Of a DNA stretch of 64,000 nt, positions 26,784-35,507 are shown piece by piece; within the stretch, counting starts at the first letter, position 1; every line of letters begins with the position of its first letter. The DNA is from Vulcanimicrobiota bacterium (GTDB lineage: Bacteria; Vulcanimicrobiota; Xenobia; Xenobiales; JADMJV01): positions 229,553-293,552 of the forward strand of contig JAHBVR010000013.1 in the NCBI GenBank assembly GCA_019637395.1, written 5' to 3'. Both the position numbers and the translations under genes were made by a program. The notes beneath the pieces were generated by a model. The model worked only from the letters and a program-made list of their open reading frames with translations, did not search any database and had not been told where the DNA came from.

Positions 26784-26810
26784 TCGAAAAAACTGCAGGA
26801 AGGTCTGCCA
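26784..26810 (-). repeat. 27-nt exact copy of a glycosyltransferase gene tail
   Basis: The 27 nt here match exactly 36404-36430, the 3' end of the GT4 gene at 36398-37621. In the minus strand both read WQTFLQFFR, then Val or Leu, then a stop. Sequence on either side is unrelated. The copy is orphaned: no glycosyltransferase frame leads into it. Confidence 0.7.
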
Positions 26811-26815
26811 ACTGG

Positions 26816-26899
26816 CTAGGTGGCCGCTGAAAAACTCCTTTGTGGCGTCCGGGGGGACCCCGGCCACCACAAGATATAGTTACAAACGCGGCCACCTAG
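26816..26899. repeat. 84-nt inverted-repeat element with nested hairpin
   Basis: CTAGGTGGCCGC at 26816-26827 and its exact complement GCGGCCACCTAG at 26888-26899 bound an 84-nt unit. Inside it CCGGGG-GGA-CCCCGG forms a second hairpin. The right arm overlaps the tail of the structured element at 26896-26959. No coding capacity. It could be a miniature inverted-repeat element. Confidence 0.6.
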
Positions 26900-26959
26900 C
26901 ACAACCTGCTGATCGTCGCTGACTGAAAAACCCGGCTTCGCCGAGTTTTTCAGCAGCTT
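26896..26959 (-). repeat. Structured 3' element, copy B
   Basis: Inverted copy of the element at 4173-4236, differing at only a few positions. On the minus strand it begins right after the stop of the propeller lipoprotein. The 14-bp stem is at 26923-26953 with the same GAA loop. Relative to copy A one stem C has become A and the opposite G has become T, so pairing is kept. The tail differs at one internal base. Confidence 0.75.
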
Positions 26960-28243
26960 CTAGGGAACCAGAACTCCCAGGGAATTTTCCCCTCCAGTCA
27001 GGGTTACCCACAGGTTACCATCGGGGCCAGGGGTCAGCCAGTTGGGCACGCTGGTGGGACTGAGGCCGTTTGTGAACTCAGTAATCACCCCGGCCGGCGT
27101 GATCCTGCCGATCTTGCTGGCGACCGACTCGGTGAACCAGAGGTTGCCGTCGCTGGCCGAGGTGATGTGAAAGGGCAAGGACCCCGCCGTGAGACCGGCG
27201 GAAAACTCCGTCACCACCCCGGCGGTGGTGATTCGCCCTACTCGATTACCAGCCTGTTCAATGAACCAGAGCGCTCCGTCGGGGCCGGCGCAGATACTGA
27301 CCGGCCCGCTGGCTGGACTGATGCCAGCGGAGAATTCGGTGATGACTCCCGCCGGCGTGATCCTTCCGATGCGATTGCCGAAATTTTCGGTAAACCAGAC
27401 ATTTCCATCGGGACCGGCGCAAATTCCCAGCGGATCCGCGCCCGGGGTCAGGCCAGCCGTAAACTCGGTCACCAGGCCCGCAGGGGTGATCTTGGCCAGC
27501 CGGTCACCAGCGGAGAACCAGACATTGCCGTCCGGCCCCAGGCAGACGCGCAAGGGCGTCGCGCTGGGGGAAATGCCTGTGCTGAATTCGGTGATGACTC
27601 CGGCCGGGGTAATCCGGCCTATGCGCTTTCCGACAGCTTCGCAGAACCAAAGATTGCCGTCCGAGCCGGGCGTGATGTCAAGCGGATAGCCACCTGGGGT
27701 GAGGCCGGTGGTGAACTGCGTAATCTCGCCGGTGGAGGGAGATATTCTTCCGACCGCATCAGGCAGATCGGCCACAAACCAGATATTTCCGTCGGGCCCC
27801 GTCGTGCATCCCTGCAAAAAGGTGGCTGGAGCCAGGCCGGCGGTGAACTTCTGCAGGCTTCCGGTGGGAGGCAGCACGCGGACCTGGGCTGGATTGCTGG
27901 TGATGCCTCCGTAGGTAGCGGTGATGTTGCTGACGGTAGCCGGGACGACGGCAGTCACGGTGGCGGCGGTGGCCAAGCCGGAACTGCTGATGGCGACGGC
28001 GGGATTACTGGAAGCCCAGTTAGCGACCTGGTCGATCGGGCCGCTGCGGCCGTCGCTGGAGGAAGCCTGGGCCGTGAACTGCTGCGAGGCACCGGACCTC
28101 AGCTGGATGTTGGTGGGGGCGACGGTTACACCGGTGGTGTTGACACTGACGGAGTTGATGCCGGGGTTGGTGGAGTCTGTGCCGCAACCAAAACCTAGCA
28201 GTGCCAGAGTGAGCAGTCCTCGGGTCAGTCGGTATGAAAACAT
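26960..28243 (-). CDS. Lipoprotein with Ig-like domain and Vgb-type beta-propeller
   Basis: 427 residues. Lipoprotein leader with LGFGC at the lipobox. Residues about 30-125 form a bacterial Ig-like (Big_2-type) domain: QLRSGASQQFTAQAS and NPAVAISSSGLATA. From 130 onward at least six repeats of the form GPDGNxWF...GNRIGRITPAGVITEF make a seven-bladed-type propeller of the Vgb/streptogramin-lyase superfamily. Most relatives of this kind are not antibiotic lyases but surface binding proteins. It is predicted to be anchored and exposed. The stop is followed by structured element copy B. Confidence 0.85.
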   Translation of the reverse strand: MFSYRLTRGLLTLALLGFGCGTDSTNPGINSVSVNTTGVTVAPTNIQLRSGASQQFTAQASSSDGRSGPIDQVANWASSNPAVAISSSGLATAATVTAVVPATVSNITATYGGITSNPAQVRVLPPTGSLQKFTAGLAPATFLQGCTTGPDGNIWFVADLPDAVGRISPSTGEITQFTTGLTPGGYPLDITPGSDGNLWFCEAVGKRIGRITPAGVITEFSTGISPSATPLRVCLGPDGNVWFSAGDRLAKITPAGLVTEFTAGLTPGADPLGICAGPDGNVWFTENFGNRIGRITPAGVITEFSAGISPASGPVSICAGPDGALWFIEQAGNRVGRITTAGVVTEFSAGLTAGSLPFHITSASDGNLWFTESVASKIGRITPAGVITEFTNGLSPTSVPNWLTPGPDGNLWVTLTGGENSLGVLVP

Positions 28244-28570
28244 GGCAATCTCCCTTCAGCTTGCTTGAGAAGGTCGACCTTTGCCGATGGACTCCTCTAA
28301 GGGCAAAGCCTCACCTCCAACCGGGGTGCTCGGCTGGGGGAGGCGGTAGGTTGGGCCTGATTTGCCCCAAGCTCCCCTGATGGTGGCGCCAAGGACGTGG
28401 TGCGGGCAGAAATCTCGTCGTGACTGGGGAATAGCCAGGCTCCTGATCAGGCTGCTTCCCAGTCGTTCCAGTCGGCCGGGACCTGGCTTTCGCAGTCCGA
28501 GAACAGCGGAGGTGGCGAGCGGGGCCTGGTAGGATAAAGGCCAATGATACAGCGGCAGAAAACGGCGCGG
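28244..28570. other. Intergenic stretch carrying the 103-nt repeat
   Basis: 327 nt without a supported gene. The first 60 nt upstream of the propeller lipoprotein should hold its promoter and ribosome site. The only recognisable structure is the repeat at 28406-28508. Small open frames here have shadow-like composition. Confidence 0.45.
28406..28508. repeat. Multi-stem ~103-nt repeat, copy 1
   Basis: About 95% identical to 36277-36380 in the same orientation, with one 1-nt indel and a handful of substitutions. On the minus strand the unit can fold with an outer stem (GACTG.../CAGTC plus GCCAGG/CCTGGC) and the inner palindrome CCTGATCAGG. It lies about 60 nt downstream of a minus-strand open frame's stop. 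Confidence 0.75.
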
Positions 28571-28987
28571 TCAAGGGCCGATAGCCCTCTTCCATTCCAG
28601 CGTATTTGCTGAGGCGAGCGGCGGCTGCCTGCCAGCGCTCAGGCGGTTCTGATGGTCCAGCAGTGTCGTCAACCCCGCATAAATGGCCCCAGTCGGATTG
28701 TTGAACGGCACCCAGCTTTTTTCGTAAAATTCCTGATCGTCCAGCGTTTGCTGAGCCGACTCACCGAGAATGCGCAGGTCCTGGGCCACCCGGGTATCCT
28801 TCTCGCCCACCAGAGCCTGCTCCACCCGCGCAACCAGGCAGTTCGTTGGCATAGGTGGGCACGAAACCTCTGTGTCGTACTGGCTCAGCCCCTGGGAAGA
28901 GCCGTCTTCGGGGGGATCGCTTAAAACCAAGTCGCTGCGCTGAATCCACTCCGGCTTCTGCGGCACGGCCAAGAAAGGCCGCCGCAT
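28571..28987 (-). CDS. Hypothetical protein (138 aa)
   Basis: Reads MRRPFLAVPQKPEWIQRSDL, then a polar helical region with LVARVEQALVGEKDTRVAQD and WVPFNNPTGAIYAGLTTLLD. Composition is protein-like (balanced, with YEKSW and hydrophobic helices), but no family, signal peptide or membrane segment is recognised. The frame has no stop for about 15 codons upstream of the ATG, so it may be the C-terminal remnant of a longer gene, in keeping with the decayed surroundings. The 103-nt repeat follows its stop. Confidence 0.4.
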   Translation of the reverse strand: MRRPFLAVPQKPEWIQRSDLVLSDPPEDGSSQGLSQYDTEVSCPPMPTNCLVARVEQALVGEKDTRVAQDLRILGESAQQTLDDQEFYEKSWVPFNNPTGAIYAGLTTLLDHQNRLSAGRQPPLASANTLEWKRAIGP

Positions 28988-29050
28988 CTCCTCGGTCGGC
29001 TGCGAGTTCGACTCGGTGGCACGCTTACGGGGCGCAATTTTTGGTGGCGG

Positions 29051-29846
29051 TCAATCTAGAACCTTTCCCTCAAAGGAGGCTGAAAAAGCAGTTCCGGATC
29101 GGCGGGAAAGTCCCCGACCTTCGAGGAAATCGCGCAGCACGACCTCGGCCAGCGACTCGTAGGTCACCGGTTTCCAGGCCCACACCGGCAAAGTCAAAGC
29201 CAAACACAGCAAAACCGTTTCAACTAGGTCCAAAGTCCATTCCCAGCCCGATCCCTGATAAAAAGAACGGACCTCATCGGGGCTCTTACGATTCCAGGCC
29301 GGCTCTAAATAGCCCCCGTACCAGCCTTGAGCCAATTCCCAGGCTTTGTCCAAAGATAAGATTTGACCGCGCGGCAATCCGTGACGCCGGCACCAATCCT
29401 CCACCAGCGAGGCGCGCGAAAAGCACAGCATCATCGAACAAGAGTGCACTACGTTGTCCCACAGTCGCGCCACCGGCAGTGGCATATGCACGCACTCCGC
29501 CCCGCTTACCCGACCGTCGCTCACCAGCAATTCCAGCGGCGACCGCTCTCCACCGCAGCGAGTATAAATACGGACCTCACCGCCACATAAGGCGGCAATG
29601 CCTAACGAACACCAGGCACAATTGCCCCACCAGCCGCGACCATCGCTCTCCACCCAAAAGGCACTCGGAGAGGAGCTGAAGGGATGGGCTATCCAAACTT
29701 CATCCCGGTCCGGATGCAATACCAGCGCCCGTTTCGAAGCCAGTGAGCGCAGCAACTCCGCATCGCCCCCAGCGGTGCCCGGCCGTGGTCCCAAAAGTGC
29801 CGGGTGATCTCCTGGCGCGCACCTCGTCCGCCGTCAGCGGAACCAC
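29051..29846 (-). pseudogene. MerB (organomercurial lyase)-like gene with frameshifted N-terminus
   Basis: The long frame (29794 to 29051) carries a MerB-like core: AHPFSSSPSAFWV, WWGNCAWCSLGIAALCGG, VHSCSMMLCF and GQILSLDKAWELAQGWYGG. It retains a Cys in the position of MerB Cys96 and a Cys near Cys159, but the Asp99 position is Gly. The expected N-terminal winged-helix part is split over two other frames: VPLTADEVRAR from GTG 29846, then QEITRHFWDHGRAP, then the core frame. Two indels are needed. The last 60 residues look like read-through. It may be a decaying relative rather than a mercury lyase. Confidence 0.6.
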
Positions 29847-30699
29847 TTGGCCCCGAGTTCCTGGCACTTCTGCCATTGCCTTTCGAGATGCTCGGACGGT
29901 CCGTTGTCTCTGACCGACTGCAGCAATGGAAACACGCTTTCCCGGGCGTGCCCTCCCTCGGGCAAGCGCGTGCCCGCCCCCACACAGGCTTGCCGGCCAA
30001 TTTCCACGCCCGCCTCCAGCCATTCCAGCACCGGCGCGAACCGTGCTCGTTCCAAGGTGACCCCGCGCAGGTCGGCCCAACTCAAAAGCGCGTAAAGCCC
30101 CCGCAGCACGTCGTAAAAATAAAAGCGCGGAAAGCCCAGGCCTTCGCCTGTTCCCGTTCCTCGGCGTTGTGTCGAGTCGGCGAACCCAGCCACAGTTCGC
30201 GCGCCTGCAAGAAGCGCGCGCCCGGTCCAGAAACTCCATCTCCTCAGCCGTAAACTCCTGCGGGGTGTGAAAAAGCACGGCTTCAAACGGAGCAATTGTG
30301 CCTACCATCGAACTTGGGCACTCACCCAGCACCGCGTAGGCTTCGGGATCACAGTTGAAGCCCGTCGGCCATCTGGTAGCGCAAAAACCACTGGCGAATC
30401 CAGGACAGCCGCCCATTCACATCCACCCCGTAAGCGGCCAGCAGCTGATAGATGCAGCCCAGCGCGCAGTGGCAGTGATAGCCGGACCCGTCCAGGAACT
30501 CGGTGCTGGGGGTCTTTTCCAGCTCGCCCACCAGAGCCTCGATTGCCGCCGCCGGGATTCGCCGCGTCTCGCCCATCTCGTGCAATAGCATCATGTGCCA
30601 CCAGGGGGAATCCCACTTCGGCCAGTAAGCGTCGCGCCGCAAGCTCTGCACCGCCGCCTCGGATCCCAAATAATCCAAACTCTCCGCCAGTCCAACCAT
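29834..30699 (-). pseudogene. Alpha/alpha-toroid (prenyltransferase-like) protein gene with several frameshifts
   Basis: Starting at ATG 30699 (MVGLAESLDYLGSEAAVQSL), the product reads DAYWPKWDSPWWHMMLLHEM, then GYHCHCALGCIYQLLAAYGV and WIRQWFLRYQMADG. It continues one frame over as FNCDPEAYAVLGECPSSMVG, shifts again to FLQARELWLGSPTRHNAEER and again to PRFYFYDVLRGLYALLSWAD down to 29834. The W..W..RYQ.DGGFNC type of repeat recalls alpha/alpha-toroid proteins (terpene cyclase or prenyltransferase beta-like). At least three indels are needed, so the gene is not functional as read. It abuts the MerB-like remnant. Confidence 0.55.
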
Positions 30700-30784
30700 C
30701 CCCCCCCTTTAGTTCCCCCTCAGACAAGCCTCCCGCCAACGAGGAACTCCTTACAAGAGGGTTGAGGCCGCCCGAAGAGTAATC

Positions 30785-31693
30785 ATGGGGATGTTTTCCT
30801 GGCTTCGGCGCAACCTGTTTGGCTCAGCCTCCGAGCCTGTGGCCGAGCGGCGTCGAGACCCAGCCCTGGATAGTCTGCATGAGTTGGTGCGCCGCCAGCG
30901 GGCGGAACCGACCCCGGATCTGCCGGAGGAAAATGAGACCAAACCACCGGCTCAGCCCGAGATCCCGGTCAAGCATTATCAATTTAAGGGATTGAGTTGT
31001 TTTATCCATCCCGAGGATAACCCGGGCATGAATGGCGCGGGCGGTTTCGCCTCCCACCGGAGCGACGCGGCCGGACGCCATATTATCGCTTTGACGCCCT
31101 GCATGGAGATGGAGGACGATTGCCGGACCTTGCGCGACCAGCATTTGCGCCCCAACATCGTGGGCACCAGGGCTTTTCGCAAGGGCAACTTTCCTCACCA
31201 GGCCGGGGGGCCGGTCTACTGGGTTTTCTGGGAATGCGGTCCGAACGTTAGCTATCACTACTTTTGGGAACAACGAGCGGGTCTGACGCTGCATCTTTCG
31301 GGGGATGGACCCAGGCAAACCCTGCCATCTTGGGAACCGCTGATTCGCTTTGCGGCCGCCAGCATGCGCGGAGATGGCTATGTAGTGCCCATTTTGACCC
31401 GGGGCCTGGCCTTGGAACGGCAAGACGATGGCGCGGTGGCTTTCTATTTCTCCGACCCCGATCCCCAGGAGCCGCTGCGGCCGCAGTGTTTTGTGCTCAG
31501 CCGCGAGCAGTTCGCCGAATGGCTGGAAACCTGCACCAGCCAGCCTTTCAGTCTGCAACAGGGGAGCAACAGCATGAGCAGCCGGCCGGCCGGCGGGGGA
31601 GTCGAGTTCGAGACCTCGGACCGCCACGGTCCCCACCTGGGCGGCGCGCTCAGTGCGGGCGAATTGCAAATGGCGCGCTCTTTTCTCGGCTGA
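30785..31693 (+). CDS. Hypothetical protein (302 aa)
   Basis: Starts at ATG 30785 with GAAGAG upstream; a second in-frame ATG follows two codons later. The N-terminus (FSWLRRNLFG) is a short amphipathic segment, then a Pro/Glu-rich linker to about residue 60. The rest is a globular domain with HYQFKGLSCFIHPEDNPGMN, VYWVFWECGPNVSYHYFW and CFVLSREQFAEWLE. No signal peptide, membrane helix or catalytic signature is seen. I do not recognise the family. It reads without frameshift, marking the edge of the decayed region. Confidence 0.65.
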   Translation: MGMFSWLRRNLFGSASEPVAERRRDPALDSLHELVRRQRAEPTPDLPEENETKPPAQPEIPVKHYQFKGLSCFIHPEDNPGMNGAGGFASHRSDAAGRHIIALTPCMEMEDDCRTLRDQHLRPNIVGTRAFRKGNFPHQAGGPVYWVFWECGPNVSYHYFWEQRAGLTLHLSGDGPRQTLPSWEPLIRFAAASMRGDGYVVPILTRGLALERQDDGAVAFYFSDPDPQEPLRPQCFVLSREQFAEWLETCTSQPFSLQQGSNSMSSRPAGGGVEFETSDRHGPHLGGALSAGELQMARSFLG

Positions 31694-31724
31694 CGCGGGT
31701 CTGCGGGGGGGAGTACGTGGTGCG

Positions 31725-34700
31725 CTAGCGGGGCGTTTCGTAAATTTCGATCAAGTCAGAATCCGTCTGCCCGTAGCTGTCGCCACACTCGATCCAGGCC
31801 GGGGGCAAGTGATACAGGCCAGGGGCACCGGCTCGCAGCTCGGCCTCCGCTCGATGGCCGCGAATGAGCCCACCAAGGTCTTGCTGATTGTGGTGGCACA
31901 GCCCTATCGGCGTGCAGCCGCTGGGATAGGGTGAATATTGCACTCCGAAAGTGTCACATTCCAATTCAATGCCGAAAGTTTGCCCGCTAGACACACGCCA
32001 ACATCCGTCGCTTTCGCGCTTTGCCCAACGCAGACGACGACGTATGCGCAAGTTACCGAGTCCGGCCGGCACCAGTTGCTGCAAGGTGTAACTCAGCTGG
32101 CCCTGGCCTCGCCATTCGATCCAGAAATCGGGAGCAGAGGGTTGCCAGCTCAGCCGCAAGGGCTCGTTCAGCCAGCCCGAAACGGCCAGCTCCCCTTCAC
32201 ATTGATTGCCACTACCCACGCGCACGATTCCCCTGGGCTCCACACAAGGGGGGATTTGAGAACCCCAAAGCCTGAAAAAGTCGGCGCGTTTCTCGGCACG
32301 TTGGAGTCGCTGCGCCAGCAAGGGATGGCTCTGGTGCAAACGCTTCAAAGTAAAGCCGATACGGTCAAATCGTCCCTGCCCGGGACGCAGACGTCCGCCA
32401 TGACACGGGGTGAGCCAGCAATCGAAAGCATCGAAAGATGCAGGTCGTGTGCTCTCTTGAAACCAGCCCTGAGCCTGTTCGAACACGTGGTGGTCGAAGG
32501 GTGCTCTCGGAAGAGGTGCCTGCGCAAGATAGGCTTCCAATCTCCGCAGAGCATCCTGCTGGCCGATTCCCTGTAGAGCCAGGCGAATCAGTTCCTGAAC
32601 TCCTTGCGGAGCGGGGTGCTGGCCCGTTTCCCAGGCAGGAAAAGCGCCGTTGGGAAGCTGACGGGCCAAGAGCTTCTCGACCAGCTGCCGCAAATGCTGG
32701 GGATCGAGCAGACAGAATCGCCGGCCTATTCGGCGACCCGCCTCCCGCAAGTCCTCCACCCGGTCCGGATAGCGCAAGGCCAACAGGATCGTCTGAGCCC
32801 AACCCAGCGGAGCTTCGAGGCTGCCCAGGAAATCGTCCAGCTGGGCCATGGGGTTCTCCGTAAAGCAAACTAGTTGCAGGGGACCGTGCGTGGACTGACG
32901 CAGCCGCAGAGCACCGGTCAGCATTCCGCTACTAAAGCTGTCTCTCCGCAGCTCGATAGGGCGGACCGGTATGGTCGTCTGCAAATTCTCATGCCCTGCC
33001 GACGACTGAGTCGCCAGTTGCAGGACCAGCGTTCCCGGCTCCCCCACCCGAATCTTCACATCCAACTGCAGGGGCTCATCCACAAGGATCGACCAGCCGC
33101 CGGTGCCGAGCAGTTCTCCACCCAGAACCCGAGCGTAGACATGAACCGGCAGGGGTTCAGCCCCGGCCTTTTCAAGCTGGATCTTGACCGTTACCTCGTC
33201 TCCAGGCCGGACGAAAGCGGGGGCGTGGGCACGCATAGTGAGATTTCTGGCCAGGGCCGCCAACTTGGCGCTGCCTTTCCCGAAACAATCGTCCCTCCAG
33301 GCCGCCAGGGCGCGCATCTGATAGACTGCGGGCTGGTCAGGAAGTAAGAAGCGAGCTACGGCCTGACCCTGCCCGTCACATTCCAGGCGGCACCAGCAAG
33401 CCAGCGGCTTCTCCGAGCGTCGCCGAAAAGGCCGAGAGCGCCGAGGCTCTGCGAAACGAAGCTCGTCGTAGCGAATGGCGGACCCCGGGGGTGATTCGGG
33501 AGGCCGGCCCGGCGAAGGTGCCAATTGGGAGGCGGGAAGCAAGTCGGCCCGGCTGCTCACCGTCAGGCACGCAGGTTGGCGCCGATAGAAATCCGGCAGG
33601 GGGTCGCCCATCCTGGACCCTCCGATCCTCTCAGCATCTTCCTCCAGCACCAGCAAGAGCACCTCCGCCTCGGATGCCGGCCTCCCCTGCGCATTGCGCA
33701 CGCGTACCCGCACTTCAGCCGGTTGACCGGGCACAAAGCTCTCGCCCAACGGCTCGAGGTCCAGATCCAGCCGCTGCTCCTGATAAGGAACGACCAGCTC
33801 CGTCTCCAACCACTCATGCCCCCGCGTGGACAGCACGTCCAGGCGCAGGCCGACCCCGCCAAGCATCGCGGCATCCACTTCGAACTCCCACAAAGTGAGC
33901 GTTTCAGAAATCGGCTGTTGAAGCAAAACCCGCGATTCATACTCCAGGGCATGCAGCAGGCCCACACCTCCCGGCTCCGGCATTTGCACCCAGAGACGGA
34001 CCGTTTCTCCCGGACGATAAGCGGGCTTTTCCGTCCACATTCGGACCGAAGCTGTCGGGATCAGGGTCGGGGGCGTGGCTGGCCAAGGGATGACCGTCAC
34101 TGACCCCAGGCCCTCCGCGTCGCGCACCCGGGCGCTCAGCCAGCCGCCCACCACGCTCACCGGGACCTTCACGGGACGGTCCCCCGAGAGGCAAGTGATA
34201 GAACCCGGCGAGAGATGCACCTCGTGCCCCGCCTGCACAATTCCCTCCCGATTACAAACGATCACCTCGACCTCTTCTCCCTGGCCGCGGAGACCGACCA
34301 TCAGGGAGCAGCCGCTGGCCTGGAACCTCTGTTCCGCGCTCCAGCGCTGCCCGAGTGGATGGCCCAGGACGGCCGTCACGCGCCCCGCTCCCCCTGAGGT
34401 GGGAACGTTCTCTAATTTCACGGTATGCCGCCCGCTTTCGTCAGTGCGACTGCGCAGGGCCAACCGGGAGGGAGCGGAGGGGGAATTGCCACCGTTCCCG
34501 GCAGCCACACCGAATGAGAAGCCGTCTGCGAACGGAGGTTGGGGCGCGACGGGGTGAAATTCCACTTCCCAACGGATGTCGTCGACTACCGCCTGGCCCG
34601 TCAGTAAACGCGCGCAAGCGGTGTACTCGTAGGGACCGGGCCCCGGCTGCACGACAAATTCGAAATCAGCAGGCTGGGAATATTTTCGCACTCCCACTTG

Positions 34701-35507
34701 AACACAACCCCGCCACTCGAACCGCTCGCCATCGCGGTGAATCCCGCTTAAATTTAGCTCATGCTCGCCATTCGGGCAATCAGCCGGGATAGAGACGTGA
34801 AGCAGAAATCCCCCCAGCGGGCTGAGCGGACAGCGACCCGAGCCCAATGCCGCGCTGCTGTATTCCAAAAAGGCACAACCCGGCTGGACCAGGGGTCCGG
34901 CCGGGTCGCGGCGAGTGCGCAGCCAACCGCCTAGAGCCGCCGTTTCTCCAGCCTCGTAGAGCCCCCGGTCCCTGCAGACGTGCCAGAACCCTTTGATGGA
35001 AACGTGGGGAGGTCGTTCAGCCACCACCAGGTCGAGCATACGGTCCTGGTGAGGAACCCGCAGGGCGATACCTTTGGCGAAACTACGCCCGCCGTCGTCG
35101 CTGGCGGGCAGCGAGTGCAGTTCGGAGACTGGAAAACCTTGCTTGAGCTCGACGGCCCACACTCGAATGCGGCTCGGCGTACGAAACTGGACCAGGGCCA
35201 CGCCCGTCAGATCCAGCCAGAGACGGTGGAGCCATTCCTTTCCATCCCCTAACTGCAGAGCCAGGTAGCCGGCCTCGCCACCCACCACCGGTTCCAGGTC
35301 CAAGACAATCTGCTGTCCATCCTCGACCGGCTGCTGCCCCCTGCTGCTCCAATGCTCGGGGTCTCGTCCGCCCCGGTAGCCAGACAAACGGTCAATATCG
35401 AGCCATTGAGCGCGCCAGAACAGTTCCTTAAGATGCAGACAACGAACCAGCACTCGGGACTGCCCCGGAAAGAAAAAAGAACCATTTGTCAGGTTATGCT
35501 GGATCAA
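31725..35507 (-). CDS. Alpha-2-macroglobulin-like protein, main part, lacking the thioester motif
   Basis: 1,260 residues. Macroglobulin-type domains are recognised by TEKPAYRPGETVRLWVQ, QEQRLDLDLEPLGESFVPGQ, ARFLLPDQPAVYQMRALAAW and PAFVRPGDEVTVKIQLEKAG. In bacterial YfhM/YfaS relatives these precede a CxEQ thioester. Here the matching stretch reads LEAPLGWAQTILLALRYP, so the Cys/Glu/Gln are absent, followed by a helical toroid-like domain. The start is the TTG at 35507, which overlaps the stop of the upstream frame (TTGA). The N-terminal part of the protein lies in that frame. Either the protein is made as two coupled chains or one indel broke a single gene. Confidence 0.75.
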   Translation of the reverse strand: MIQHNLTNGSFFFPGQSRVLVRCLHLKELFWRAQWLDIDRLSGYRGGRDPEHWSSRGQQPVEDGQQIVLDLEPVVGGEAGYLALQLGDGKEWLHRLWLDLTGVALVQFRTPSRIRVWAVELKQGFPVSELHSLPASDDGGRSFAKGIALRVPHQDRMLDLVVAERPPHVSIKGFWHVCRDRGLYEAGETAALGGWLRTRRDPAGPLVQPGCAFLEYSSAALGSGRCPLSPLGGFLLHVSIPADCPNGEHELNLSGIHRDGERFEWRGCVQVGVRKYSQPADFEFVVQPGPGPYEYTACARLLTGQAVVDDIRWEVEFHPVAPQPPFADGFSFGVAAGNGGNSPSAPSRLALRSRTDESGRHTVKLENVPTSGGAGRVTAVLGHPLGQRWSAEQRFQASGCSLMVGLRGQGEEVEVIVCNREGIVQAGHEVHLSPGSITCLSGDRPVKVPVSVVGGWLSARVRDAEGLGSVTVIPWPATPPTLIPTASVRMWTEKPAYRPGETVRLWVQMPEPGGVGLLHALEYESRVLLQQPISETLTLWEFEVDAAMLGGVGLRLDVLSTRGHEWLETELVVPYQEQRLDLDLEPLGESFVPGQPAEVRVRVRNAQGRPASEAEVLLLVLEEDAERIGGSRMGDPLPDFYRRQPACLTVSSRADLLPASQLAPSPGRPPESPPGSAIRYDELRFAEPRRSRPFRRRSEKPLACWCRLECDGQGQAVARFLLPDQPAVYQMRALAAWRDDCFGKGSAKLAALARNLTMRAHAPAFVRPGDEVTVKIQLEKAGAEPLPVHVYARVLGGELLGTGGWSILVDEPLQLDVKIRVGEPGTLVLQLATQSSAGHENLQTTIPVRPIELRRDSFSSGMLTGALRLRQSTHGPLQLVCFTENPMAQLDDFLGSLEAPLGWAQTILLALRYPDRVEDLREAGRRIGRRFCLLDPQHLRQLVEKLLARQLPNGAFPAWETGQHPAPQGVQELIRLALQGIGQQDALRRLEAYLAQAPLPRAPFDHHVFEQAQGWFQESTRPASFDAFDCWLTPCHGGRLRPGQGRFDRIGFTLKRLHQSHPLLAQRLQRAEKRADFFRLWGSQIPPCVEPRGIVRVGSGNQCEGELAVSGWLNEPLRLSWQPSAPDFWIEWRGQGQLSYTLQQLVPAGLGNLRIRRRLRWAKRESDGCWRVSSGQTFGIELECDTFGVQYSPYPSGCTPIGLCHHNQQDLGGLIRGHRAEAELRAGAPGLYHLPPAWIECGDSYGQTDSDLIEIYETPR

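Noticed and set aside
26960..28243. Streptogramin resistance lyase
   Set aside because: Only the propeller repeat is shared; the protein is a surface lipoprotein with an Ig-like domain, so a resistance role is not supported.
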